Assembly (NCBI GenBank): GCA_047971315.1
Contig: JBKDZP010000003.1
Coordinates: 1 to 64,000, forward strand
Source of the DNA: JBKDZP01 sp047971315
GTDB taxonomy: Bacteria; Bacillota_I; Bacilli_A; RF39; UBA660
Direction of reading: 5' to 3'
Length of the DNA stretch: 64,000 nucleotides
The position numbers were made by a program, and so were the translations under genes. Below, piece by piece: positions 26,152 through 34,643 of the stretch (position 1 is the first letter of the stretch; each line of letters starts with the position of its first letter). The notes below the pieces were generated by a model. It saw nothing but the letters and a program-made list of their open reading frames with translations. It was not told where the DNA came from and did no database searches.

Positions 26152-27496
26152 AAATATTATTTTCACCTTTTTCAAAACTAAATTTTTTTATTTCATTTAA
26201 TGCTTTTAAATATTCATCACGAGCTCTAGAGTCATATGGTAATAGACATGTTAATAAGTTCATACAATTATCAATTGCAATAAACCAATCCTTATTTCCT
26301 ATTATATATTTATAATCAGCTGCACAAATTGATTGATAGTTTCTTTTATTTTCTGATTTTTGAAAATCTGAAATTTTCTTACAATCAATACTTGAATAGT
26401 TTATATAATTTATAAATAACTGAATACGCTCTTTATCTCCTTCTTCAAAAGTACGATATTCATAATTAGCATTTCTCTTTTGAAAAAATTGAACTTTAGG
26501 AATATAATATTTTGGTTTTGGAGTTGACTCATAAGAAGTTAGTACATAATTATTTATTGTTTCTTTATAATAATCTGAATAAAATTGTCCGTTAATTGCT
26601 AAGTGTTGATCAATTTTAATTAACGGATATGAATTAGAATAAAAATAATCTTTATAATGTAAATCTGTTAAACAAGCAAATTCGATTTTCTCCTCTGGTA
26701 TACTACATTTTATTATTTTTTTAAAGCATTCTGTTAATGCTTTAACTATATTTTCTTTTTCTTCAATAGTTTTTGGTTCTGGATCAATTCCATTTCCATA
26801 AATAGAATTTCCATTTCTAATAACTGGACATATATATTGATTATTTAGATTATCTTTAAGGTTTATTATAACTGCATGCTCACTTGTTAAGCAATATCTT
26901 AAAAAGTCTTCTCCAATACCGCCTATTCTAAAACAATTTCCAGCATCAATACCACTAACAATTAAATTTGGATCATCAAAATTCATTACTTTATAATCTA
27001 TTTTATTAAATGTTCCTGAAACTATTGGAATTGATGATTTTGATTTTTTTCTATGTTCTTTATGAAGTTGCTTTGCTCTAAATAAAATTTCTTCCTCGTT
27101 TCCCTCACAATATTTTTTTGAATTTATTATTTTTACAAGTGAATTTAGTGTGATATCTTGTTCATCAGGTTGTAATTCATAGAGAAATGTTTTGGAAATA
27201 TCAATCACATCTAAAATACTATTTAAGGTCAATTTACCGTTTGATGAATCAATTATGGTTTTTAACATTTCGAAATTATTGATGATATTATCTATTGAAT
27301 TATTAATTCCAAGTGCTAAATCATTAAAAATTAGTCTCATTAAGCAGTCATTATTATTTTTTAAATTACCTAATAAAAATTTTTCTAATAAAGTATCTAT
27401 AGTAGGTGATCCAGATTTATCTAGATTTATTATTTTTAAATCTAGATTTTGAAATTTTTCATATATTTCTTTACAAGTCAAATTACTTCTATTCAA
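26120..27496 (-). CDS. Unknown protein, probable C-terminal half of a split gene
   Basis: 458 residues if the TTG at 27496 is used, but no ribosome site is visible there. The same frame is open for a further 20 coding-like codons up to a TAA at 27557-27559, which is also the stop of the upstream 382-residue ORF. The two are therefore one frame divided by a single TAA (about 861 codons). The middle holds a compact motif G182IDAGNCFRIGG193 followed by a beta-rich region (HAVIINLKDN, CPVIRNGNSIYGNGI), suggesting a catalytic pocket with Cys. I do not recognise the family. Confidence 0.6.
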   Translation of the reverse strand: MNRSNLTCKEIYEKFQNLDLKIINLDKSGSPTIDTLLEKFLLGNLKNNNDCLMRLIFNDLALGINNSIDNIINNFEMLKTIIDSSNGKLTLNSILDVIDISKTFLYELQPDEQDITLNSLVKIINSKKYCEGNEEEILFRAKQLHKEHRKKSKSSIPIVSGTFNKIDYKVMNFDDPNLIVSGIDAGNCFRIGGIGEDFLRYCLTSEHAVIINLKDNLNNQYICPVIRNGNSIYGNGIDPEPKTIEEKENIVKALTECFKKIIKCSIPEEKIEFACLTDLHYKDYFYSNSYPLIKIDQHLAINGQFYSDYYKETINNYVLTSYESTPKPKYYIPKVQFFQKRNANYEYRTFEEGDKERIQLFINYINYSSIDCKKISDFQKSENKRNYQSICAADYKYIIGNKDWFIAIDNCMNLLTCLLPYDSRARDEYLKALNEIKKFSFEKGENNIYEESTTRKNN

Positions 27497-27556
27497 TCTA
27501 TTTTGATTTTTTAATAAATTTTTGTATTCATCTAGATAATTCTGTTGTAATTTTTT

Positions 27557-28705
27557 TTAACGCTTTTTTATAATATTTTTTAATAATATTGAAATTTCTT
27601 CAAGTACCTCATTTGAATTTTTTGAAGAATCTAATTTAAACTTTAAATTGTTAAGTTTTTCTTCAATTTCTAAATCTTTTATATCTCCTAGTTTATAGAA
27701 ATATTTATAATTATTAATTTCAATATGTTTTCTGGCTTTTGTAATCATATTTATACTATAGAATTGATTTTGATTTTCTAGACGATATTGTCTTCTATTA
27801 TCAATAAATTCACTATCTGATGCTCTTTTTATTGTAATATCATTTAATTGGGTAAACTTATCATTAATTAAACTTAGTGCATTTGAGTATCCAAAAATTG
27901 AGTATGTATAAAGTGCAGTTAAGAATATTATAGTTTTATTTTCTTTGGAATCTTTTTTTAGGAGTGATTCGATTAACATGTTTAAATGTTTTTCATTTAT
28001 TTTAGAAATGTATTCCTTATTTATGGCTATATTATTTTCAAAAATCAATTTTTCATTTACTTCTTTAATGTCCAAAACAACATTAAATTTATTATACATA
28101 TAAAAAACTATATCTGATTTTATATTTAGTAGTTTGATAGGATTTCTCTTTTTTTGTTCAACTTTTACTAGAAAACTAGAAACCATACTTTCATCTATTT
28201 TAAAGGTTTCTTGTATATATTTTTTTATTTCATTTTTTGTTTTAAATATTTCAGTTTGATCTATTTTACCAAACATTTCTTCAGTTTGATTTGAATTAAG
28301 TTTACCAACTAATTCTTCAAATTCTTTACTATCAATTCTTTTTTTTTGTAAAATGATATATTGCTTAATTTCTAGATTAGACAACTCAAATAGTGTTTGA
28401 TTATATTTATTTTTCTTTGTTTTTAAAAATAGATTAAGATAATAGTCATCTTTTAATAATTCTATTTTCACTTGATCTTGTAATGGTAGAAATAAATAGT
28501 TAAAGTTTTCTAGGTTAATCAGTTCATGAATTTTAAATAAATTATAATTTTTATTTACATTTGATAGTTTTATTAATAATACTATTTTAAGTATTGGTAA
28601 TTTTAAAAATCTAGAAATATCTTCTTTTGTAATTTTTTCTACATTATTAATTCCCTTAAAATATTGAATATATTCTTCGTCTGTTATTTTTAATACTTCA
28701 AGCAT
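27557..28705 (-). CDS. Unknown helical protein, probable N-terminal half of a split gene
   Basis: 382 residues, Lys/Asn/Ile/Leu-rich, predicted almost entirely helical, ending in a coiled-coil-like segment (EVLEEISILLKNIIKKR) that continues in frame past the TAA (KKLQQNYLDEYKNLLKN). The start is solid: GAGGTGATGCTTAATG with a good promoter. No transmembrane segment. It may be one scaffold-plus-enzyme protein with the downstream ORF. No family recognised. Confidence 0.6.
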   Translation of the reverse strand: MLEVLKITDEEYIQYFKGINNVEKITKEDISRFLKLPILKIVLLIKLSNVNKNYNLFKIHELINLENFNYLFLPLQDQVKIELLKDDYYLNLFLKTKKNKYNQTLFELSNLEIKQYIILQKKRIDSKEFEELVGKLNSNQTEEMFGKIDQTEIFKTKNEIKKYIQETFKIDESMVSSFLVKVEQKKRNPIKLLNIKSDIVFYMYNKFNVVLDIKEVNEKLIFENNIAINKEYISKINEKHLNMLIESLLKKDSKENKTIIFLTALYTYSIFGYSNALSLINDKFTQLNDITIKRASDSEFIDNRRQYRLENQNQFYSINMITKARKHIEINNYKYFYKLGDIKDLEIEEKLNNLKFKLDSSKNSNEVLEEISILLKNIIKKR

Positions 28706-28728
28706 TAAGCATCACCTCTAATAAGATT

Positions 28729-28757
28729 AGTATAACATAATTTGTTTAAGATGTTAA
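28729..28757 (-). promoter_or_regulatory. Promoter of the split-gene locus
   Basis: Minus strand: TTAACA, 17 bases, TATACT with TG one base upstream (extended -10), 24 bases before the start codon of the 382-residue ORF. An intact promoter argues against long-standing decay of the locus. Confidence 0.65.
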
Positions 28758-28836
28758 CAAATCTCTATTTTTATGTTTTAAAATAGTTTTAAATCTAATA
28801 AAATTTTTGCATTTACTATTTAGTTGATTTATTTGT

Positions 28837-29190
28837 CTATTCATTTTTTCTTAAAATTTTATGCATTGATTTACCTTTTGAAAGTTCATCTATTAATTTA
28901 TCTAAATATCTTATTTCTTTCATTAATTCATCTTCTATATCTTCTATTCTAACACCACAAATTACTCCGTTAATTAAGAATCTATTTGGATTTAACATTG
29001 GTGCTTTATTTATAAATGTTTCAATATCTATTTCACTTTTTAATATATTATTTAAATCATTTTTTGAATACCCAGTTAACCAATAAATTATTTCATCTAC
29101 TTCTTCTTTAGTTTTATCTTTTTTCTCTACTTTCTTTATATATAAATGATATATACTTTTAAAACTCATTGTATAAATTTTGTGTTTCAT
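28837..29190 (-). CDS. DUF2200 family protein
   Basis: 117 residues covering the full DUF2200 family. Diagnostic segments: FKSIYHLYIKKVEKKDKTKE, EEVDEIIYWLTGYS, APMLNPNRFLINGVICGVRI and EIRYLDKLIDELSKGKSMHK. The family is widespread in Bacteria with no established function. It sits just downstream of priA. Confidence 0.9.
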   Translation of the reverse strand: MKHKIYTMSFKSIYHLYIKKVEKKDKTKEEVDEIIYWLTGYSKNDLNNILKSEIDIETFINKAPMLNPNRFLINGVICGVRIEDIEDELMKEIRYLDKLIDELSKGKSMHKILRKNE

Positions 29191-29205
29191 AAGCTTCCTT
29201 TCTTT

Positions 29206-31371
29206 TTATATTTGAATAGGATTTAAATCTATTTCTACATTTACTTTATGTTTACGATACATTTCTATAATAAATTGTAGTTCATTTATTATATCCTCTA
29301 TTTTTTTATATTTTATTATTATTTGACTAGTATATATTTGATTTATTTTTGGAATTGAAGCCAAAGCAGGACCAAGTATAATAGCTTTATTATTTATTTT
29401 ATTTTTTAAATTAATTATTATTTTATTACTTTCTTGGTTAATTTCTTTAATGTCTTTTGATTTTATTTTTATTAAACATAAATTATAATATGGACTATAT
29501 TTTAATTTTTTTCTAATTTCTAATTCTTGATTATAGAATCTTTCGTAGTCATGCCTACTAGCACATTCAATACTATAATTATCAATATTAAATCCTTGAA
29601 TTATTACTTCTCCTTTTAATTTTGCTCTTCCTGCTCTTCCTGCGACTTGAGTTAATAATTGGAAGGTTCTCTCAGCACTTCTAAAGTCTGGAATATTAAG
29701 TGATGAATCTCCACTTATTACACCAACTAGAGTTACATCTGGAAAATCTAGTCCTTTAGCAATCATTTGAGTTCCTAATAAGATATTATATTCTTTTTTA
29801 TTAAATGCATCTATTATTTTTTTATGACTACCCTTTTTTGTAGTTGTATCATTATCCATTCTTATTATTTTAGCATTTTGAAATTGTTCTTTTAATACGA
29901 GTTCTAGTTTTTCAGTTCCCATTCCTAAACTATTTATTTCTTTACTTTTGCAATTTGGACATGAAGTTATTACATTCACTTGATGTCCACAGTAGTGACA
30001 AACCATCTTATTAAATCCCTTATGATAAGTAAATGGTATATCACAGTTTGGACATTTGTGTGTAAATCCACATGTTTTACAAGTTGTAACAGTAGTAAAT
30101 CCTCTTCTATTTAGTAATATTATTATTTGTTCATTTTTTTCTAATTTTTCATTTATTTTTTTTTCTAATAAATTTGAAATAATTCTATTTCCTTTTTTTA
30201 TTTCATTTTTCATATCAATTAATGTTACATAAGGAAATGTTTGATTTATCCTATTTTTTATTGTACAAAGTTTATAAATTCCAGTTTTAGCTCTAGTATA
30301 TGATTCAATCGATGGTGTAGCACTTCCTAATATTAATTTAGCTTGATTTTTTTTTGATCGAAATATTGCTATATCTATTGCATGATATTTAGGGGTATTT
30401 TCTTGTTTATAAGTAGTAGAATGTTCTTCATCTATTATAATTATTCCTAAGTTTTTGAAGGGTGCGAATATAGCACTTCTTGCTCCTATTACAATTTTTA
30501 CTTCTTGTCGTTCTATTTTTCTCCATTCATCATATTTTTCACCATTACTTAAACCACTATGAAGTATTGCTACATTTGTACCAAATTTTTCTTTAAATTT
30601 ATTCACAACTTGTGGTGTTAAGCTAATTTCTGGTACAAGTAATATTGCTTCTTTATTTTGTTTTAAAACCTTATCAATTAGTTCTATGTATATTGCTGTT
30701 TTTCCTGAGCCTGTTACCCCGTGAATTAGAAATGGAACAAAACCTACTGTGTTGGATATTGTATTTATTGTTTGAATTTGTTCTTCTGTAAAGTTAATTT
30801 TTGTATCTAGTTTTGGGGTATTTTCAATTAAACGATATTGTTCTTTTTTTATTTCTTTTACTATATTATTTTTTAATAATGTTTGAAGTGATGATGAAGA
30901 AATTTGCTGACAAATACTTTTTAATACTGTTTTATCTTTAATTATTAAATTAATTATTTCTTGTTGTTTTTGATTTGTTACTTTTATATCACTGTTATTT
31001 AATTCAATATAACTAACTAATTTTTTATTTGTTTTATCCTTTATTTTGGCCTTAAGGGCACTAGGTAACATTGTTTGATATGCACTGATTAAATTACATA
31101 GTGTTTTTTTTGAAATGTATTTTCCAAGTTCTAATAATTCTTCATTTAATACAGGTTGTTCATCAATTAGACTAATTATTTCTTTTAAGTTGTAATTAGA
31201 TTCAAGTGTATTTTTAATATTTAATACAAATCCTTCTAAAGATTGATTTCCAAAAGGTACAATTACTCTCACCCCTTTTTGGATTTTATTTTTAATATTA
31301 TCAGGTATTTTATAAGTAAATGTTTGATCAATATTTTTTGCTTTTATTTCAACTAATACATCTGCATACAT
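29206..31371 (-). CDS. priA: Primosomal replication restart helicase PriA
   Basis: 721 residues. N-terminal 3'-DNA-binding domain, then helicase domain with Walker A GVTGSGKTAIY, Walker B IIIIDEEHSTTYK, GSATPSIES, and a zinc-binding insertion with eight cysteines in four CxxC pairs (CKTCGFTHKCPNC, CHYCG, CPNC). C-terminal motif GTQMIAKGLDFPDVTLVG, then QVAGRAGR. It reloads the replisome at stalled forks. The first ATG follows a TATATA/AGGAAGTGATATT context. Confidence 0.95.
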   Translation of the reverse strand: MYADVLVEIKAKNIDQTFTYKIPDNIKNKIQKGVRVIVPFGNQSLEGFVLNIKNTLESNYNLKEIISLIDEQPVLNEELLELGKYISKKTLCNLISAYQTMLPSALKAKIKDKTNKKLVSYIELNNSDIKVTNQKQQEIINLIIKDKTVLKSICQQISSSSLQTLLKNNIVKEIKKEQYRLIENTPKLDTKINFTEEQIQTINTISNTVGFVPFLIHGVTGSGKTAIYIELIDKVLKQNKEAILLVPEISLTPQVVNKFKEKFGTNVAILHSGLSNGEKYDEWRKIERQEVKIVIGARSAIFAPFKNLGIIIIDEEHSTTYKQENTPKYHAIDIAIFRSKKNQAKLILGSATPSIESYTRAKTGIYKLCTIKNRINQTFPYVTLIDMKNEIKKGNRIISNLLEKKINEKLEKNEQIIILLNRRGFTTVTTCKTCGFTHKCPNCDIPFTYHKGFNKMVCHYCGHQVNVITSCPNCKSKEINSLGMGTEKLELVLKEQFQNAKIIRMDNDTTTKKGSHKKIIDAFNKKEYNILLGTQMIAKGLDFPDVTLVGVISGDSSLNIPDFRSAERTFQLLTQVAGRAGRAKLKGEVIIQGFNIDNYSIECASRHDYERFYNQELEIRKKLKYSPYYNLCLIKIKSKDIKEINQESNKIIINLKNKINNKAIILGPALASIPKINQIYTSQIIIKYKKIEDIINELQFIIEMYRKHKVNVEIDLNPIQI

Positions 31372-31422
31372 AATATCACTTCCTAGTATTTATTATATCA
31401 TATGAACAAATGTACTTCAAAT

Positions 31423-31452
31423 AAAAAGATATATTTTTAGATATATCTTTTA
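31423..31452 (-). terminator. Terminator after the coat X/V-like gene
   Basis: Minus strand: AAAGATATAT pairs with ATATATCTTT around a six-base loop, then a short T run. Confidence 0.65.
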
Positions 31453-31458
31453 TTATAA

Positions 31459-31857
31459 TTAAATATCTGCTTCAACTAATTTAGCTGTTATTTTAGCTAA
31501 CAAATCAATTGCTGCTTGAACTACTAATGCAACTTGAACTTCTGTTTGTGTAATTGTAATATCGTCTGAATTTATAATTTCTATTTTTTCTTTTTCAATT
31601 TGTTTATATTCAAGTGTTTGTACTATACTTTGTAACTTTTCTAAATCTTGATCATCTTCAGTAAAGTCTAATGCTACAATTAAAGCTTCAATTGCTGCTT
31701 GAAGTGCAATTTGCACTAAGAATAAAGCTTGTGTCTCAACTTGATCAATTGTAATAGTATGGGAATCTTTTATTTTAACTCCTTGAATTTGTACTTGGTC
31801 TGCAGATGTTTCTTGTTTTACTGCTTGTTCTTTATTTTTTGATTCTGAACAATTCAT
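31459..31857 (-). CDS. Spore coat protein X/V-domain protein with two domain copies
   Basis: 132 residues. After an N-terminal Cys (MNCSESKNKEQ) there are two related modules: VKIKDSHTITIDQVETQALF followed by LVQIALQAAIEALIVAL, and IINSDDITITQTEVQVALVV followed by QAAIDLLAKI. This is the pattern of the Coat X/V domain (an S-x-x-[IV]-x-[IV]-x-x-T-x-x-Q segment, then an Ala/Ile-rich helix) seen in CotX and CotV of Bacillus. Ribosome site GAGGTGAAATT. It is alone between eno and priA with its own promoter and terminator. Insoluble coat or crust function is inferred by homology. Confidence 0.75.
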   Translation of the reverse strand: MNCSESKNKEQAVKQETSADQVQIQGVKIKDSHTITIDQVETQALFLVQIALQAAIEALIVALDFTEDDQDLEKLQSIVQTLEYKQIEKEKIEIINSDDITITQTEVQVALVVQAAIDLLAKITAKLVEADI

Positions 31858-31884
31858 AATTTCACCTCACTTAATATTCACTAT

Positions 31885-31913
31885 ATTATATTAAGCAAAT
31901 AAATTTTAGTAAA
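31885..31913 (-). promoter_or_regulatory. Promoter of the coat X/V-like gene
   Basis: Minus strand: TTTACT, 17 bases, TATAAT, about 28 bases upstream of the start. It looks like a vegetative sigma-A promoter; no clear sigma-K (AC...CATA) element was seen. Confidence 0.45.
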
Positions 31914-31932
31914 TTATTTAAGACTAGTGAAT

Positions 31933-31955
31933 AAAAAAAAGCATAATTTATGCTC
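31933..31955 (-). terminator. Terminator after eno
   Basis: Minus strand: AGCATAAATTATGCT followed by eight Ts, overlapping the eno stop. Confidence 0.75.
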
Positions 31956-33192
31956 TTTTTAAATCTTCATCAATACGGATTAATTGATTGTATTTGCAAA
32001 CTCTGTCAGTTCTTGATAAAGATCCTGTTTTAATTTGTCCTAAATCAAGGCCTACTGCTAAGTCAGATATAGTTGTATCTTCTGTTTCACCACTACGGTG
32101 AGAAATAATTGTGTTATAATTGTTTAATTTTGCTAGATTAATTGTTTCGATTGTTTCTGTTATTGTACCTATTTGATTTACTTTTAATAAAATTGCATTA
32201 CCACAACCTAAATCAATTCCTTTTTGTAAAAATTCTTTATTTGTTACAAATAAATCATCTCCAACAATTTGAATTTTATTTCCTAATCTTTCTGTAACTA
32301 ATTTAAATCCTTCCCAATCATTTTCATCAACTGGATCTTCTATTGTAATAATTGGATATTTTTTTATTAATTCTTCATAATATTCAACTAATTGTTCTGT
32401 TGTTAATACTTTATTCTCACCTATTAAATTATATTTACCATCTACATAAAATTCTGATGCAGCTACATCTATTCCTAAATTTACATCTGTTCCAGGTATA
32501 TATCCAGCTTTTTTAATAGCTTCACAAATTAATTCAAAACCTTCAGAATTGTTTTTTAAGTTAGGTGCGAATCCACCTTCATCACCTACACTTGTAGCGT
32601 ATCCTTTTTCTTTTAAAACATTTTTTAAATTATGAAATACTTCTGTTCCAATTTGAATTCTAGTTTTTATGTCATCTGAATTTGGAATTATCATATATTC
32701 TTGAAAGTCTAAACTGTTATCTGCATGTGCTCCACCATTAATAATATTCATCATTGGTCTTGGTTGTGACATTTTTGCTACTTGATATTTTTTATTAACA
32801 TAAATATAAAGTGGTGTATTATTAGTTAGTGCTGCTGCTTTTAAAGTAGCCATAGATATACCTAAAATTGTATTTGCGCCTAATTTAGATTTAGTTTTTG
32901 TTCCATCCAATTGTAACATAATATTGTCAATTTCTTCTTGATTTTCTACTTCTTTTCCAATTAAATAGGGTTTAATTTTATTTATATTGTCTACTGCTTT
33001 TTGTACACCTTTCCCCATAAAACGAGTGCCACCATCTCTTAGTTCTAAAGCTTCTCTAACTCCAGTTGATGCACCAGAAGGTACAGCAGCTCTACCTATT
33101 ATTCCATTTTCTAAAAATACATCTACTTCAATTGTAGGATTTCCCCTTGAATCCAATATTTCTCTACCAATTATATCTTTTATTTTTTCCAT
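31948..33192 (-). CDS. eno: Enolase
   Basis: 414 residues (usual 430). It interconverts 2-phosphoglycerate and phosphoenolpyruvate. Motifs: REILDSRGNPTIEVDV, AVPSGASTGVREALELRDG, GGAHADNSLDFQEYMI, GDEGGFAPN, TIEDPVDENDWEGF, QIVGDDLFVTN, KVNQIGTITET and SHRSGETEDTTISDLAVG. Metal and substrate residues are intact. The C terminus is shorter than usual by about 15 residues. Confidence 0.97.
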   Translation of the reverse strand: MEKIKDIIGREILDSRGNPTIEVDVFLENGIIGRAAVPSGASTGVREALELRDGGTRFMGKGVQKAVDNINKIKPYLIGKEVENQEEIDNIMLQLDGTKTKSKLGANTILGISMATLKAAALTNNTPLYIYVNKKYQVAKMSQPRPMMNIINGGAHADNSLDFQEYMIIPNSDDIKTRIQIGTEVFHNLKNVLKEKGYATSVGDEGGFAPNLKNNSEGFELICEAIKKAGYIPGTDVNLGIDVAASEFYVDGKYNLIGENKVLTTEQLVEYYEELIKKYPIITIEDPVDENDWEGFKLVTERLGNKIQIVGDDLFVTNKEFLQKGIDLGCGNAILLKVNQIGTITETIETINLAKLNNYNTIISHRSGETEDTTISDLAVGLDLGQIKTGSLSRTDRVCKYNQLIRIDEDLKRA

Positions 33193-33202
33193 TTAATTCC
33201 TC

Positions 33203-34534
33203 CTATTTTAAATTATTAACTAATTCTTTAAATTCTATTCCTCGTTCTTCAAAATGATTATATTGATCCCATGAAGCACAACCTGGTGATAATAGTACAA
33301 CATCCCCTGTTGTTGATTGATTATAAGCTAGTTCTACGACATCTTTTATTTTTTCTACTGTTTGATAATTAATGTTATTATTTATAGCAAACTCGGCAAT
33401 ATTATCTTTTGATGCTCCATAACCAACAATAAATTTTACATTTTTTAAATCATCTTTTAATACACTAAAGTCTTCATTACGATTATATCCACCCATTATT
33501 AAAATAGTTGGTTCACTAAAAGCTTTTAAAGCGGTAATAGTAGATTTAGGATTGGTTGATTTTGAATCATTATAAAAAGCTACTCCATTTATATTTCTTA
33601 CAAATTCAATTCTATGTTCTACACCATTAAAATCTTTTAAAACTTCCTTAATAGATTCATTTGATACATTATATTGTTTAGTGACAATTATTGCTGTCAT
33701 TATATTTTCATAATTATGAATCCCTTTTATTTTTATATCTTTTAATTTTATGATTTCTTCATCTTTATAAAATATAGTTTCATTTTCTATATATGCATCT
33801 TTTTTTTCTAAACTTGAAAAGTACAATTTTTCAGATGGAATATCATTAGTAATTTCTAATACATCTTTATTATCATAATTTAATACAGCTAAATCACCTT
33901 TTTTATGATTCATAAATATTCTTTTTTTAGCTATTTTATAGTTGTCATAAGTTCCATGTAAATCTAAATGAGTTGGACTAATATTAGTTAAAACACTAAT
34001 ATTAGTTTTAAATTTATACATATCAAGTAGTTGATAATTTGATATTTCAAGAACTAATATGTAATTTTCTTTTGTTTTATTTACTAAAGCTGAAACGGGA
34101 AGTCCAATATTACCTCCTAACAATGTATGTTTTTTATCTTTTTTTAATATTTCATAAATTAATGTTACAGTAGTTGTTTTACCATTTGACCCTGTTACTC
34201 CTATAATTGATACATTTTTTGGTAAAAATTGAAATGCCATTTCTACTTCATTAATTATTGGAATATTAAGTTTCTTTGCTTTTATAACAGCTTTATTTGT
34301 ATTAGGAACTCCTGGATTTTTTATTAATACATTAAATGTTTCGTCCAACAATTCTTCAGGACAATCAGTCATTTTATATTCAATACCAAGTGATTTTAAC
34401 TCTTCTATTTCATTCTCAGATTGCTTCATTTTGTCAGTAATTAATATTTTATTATTATAATTAGATAAAAGCTTTGCTGCTTCATATCCACTTTTAGCCA
34501 TTCCTAAAATAAATATTTTACTTTCAGTATACAT
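33203..34534 (-). CDS. murD: UDP-N-acetylmuramoylalanine--D-glutamate ligase MurD
   Basis: 443 residues from ATG 34534 (AGGTGAT six bases upstream; the ATG at 34549 lies within that site). It adds D-Glu to UDP-MurNAc-Ala. The N-terminal Rossmann-like domain (KIFILGMAKSGYEAAKLL) is followed by the ATP motif VIGVTGSNGKTTT-like GVTGSNGKTTTVTLIYEIL near residue 115, SPTHLDLHGTYDNY and YNDSKSTNPKSTI, with the C-terminal LLSPGCASWDQYNHFEERG. It lies next to eno, not in a dcw cluster. Confidence 0.95.
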   Translation of the reverse strand: MYTESKIFILGMAKSGYEAAKLLSNYNNKILITDKMKQSENEIEELKSLGIEYKMTDCPEELLDETFNVLIKNPGVPNTNKAVIKAKKLNIPIINEVEMAFQFLPKNVSIIGVTGSNGKTTTVTLIYEILKKDKKHTLLGGNIGLPVSALVNKTKENYILVLEISNYQLLDMYKFKTNISVLTNISPTHLDLHGTYDNYKIAKKRIFMNHKKGDLAVLNYDNKDVLEITNDIPSEKLYFSSLEKKDAYIENETIFYKDEEIIKLKDIKIKGIHNYENIMTAIIVTKQYNVSNESIKEVLKDFNGVEHRIEFVRNINGVAFYNDSKSTNPKSTITALKAFSEPTILIMGGYNRNEDFSVLKDDLKNVKFIVGYGASKDNIAEFAINNNINYQTVEKIKDVVELAYNQSTTGDVVLLSPGCASWDQYNHFEERGIEFKELVNNLK

Positions 34535-34615
34535 TATTATCACCTTCATTATTTATTATATCAAATTAAATTTTATTTGTTAATATATTTTATATATTTT
34601 ACATTTTATGTGTGA

Positions 34616-34621
34616 TATAAT
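34616..34621 (+). promoter_or_regulatory. Extended -10 promoter of the FemX-like gene
   Basis: TGTGATATAAT: TATAAT with TG one base upstream, 22 bases before the start codon, oriented away from murD. Confidence 0.45.
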
Positions 34622-34643
34622 ATCGTAATGGAGATGGCGATTT

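Noticed and set aside
1..28705. Reassignment of TAA to an amino acid in this organism
   Set aside because: Conserved genes such as tuf, eno, alaS and ftsW/spoVE end with TAA exactly where the families end, usually next to a terminator. Only nonsense mutation, readthrough or error can be considered.
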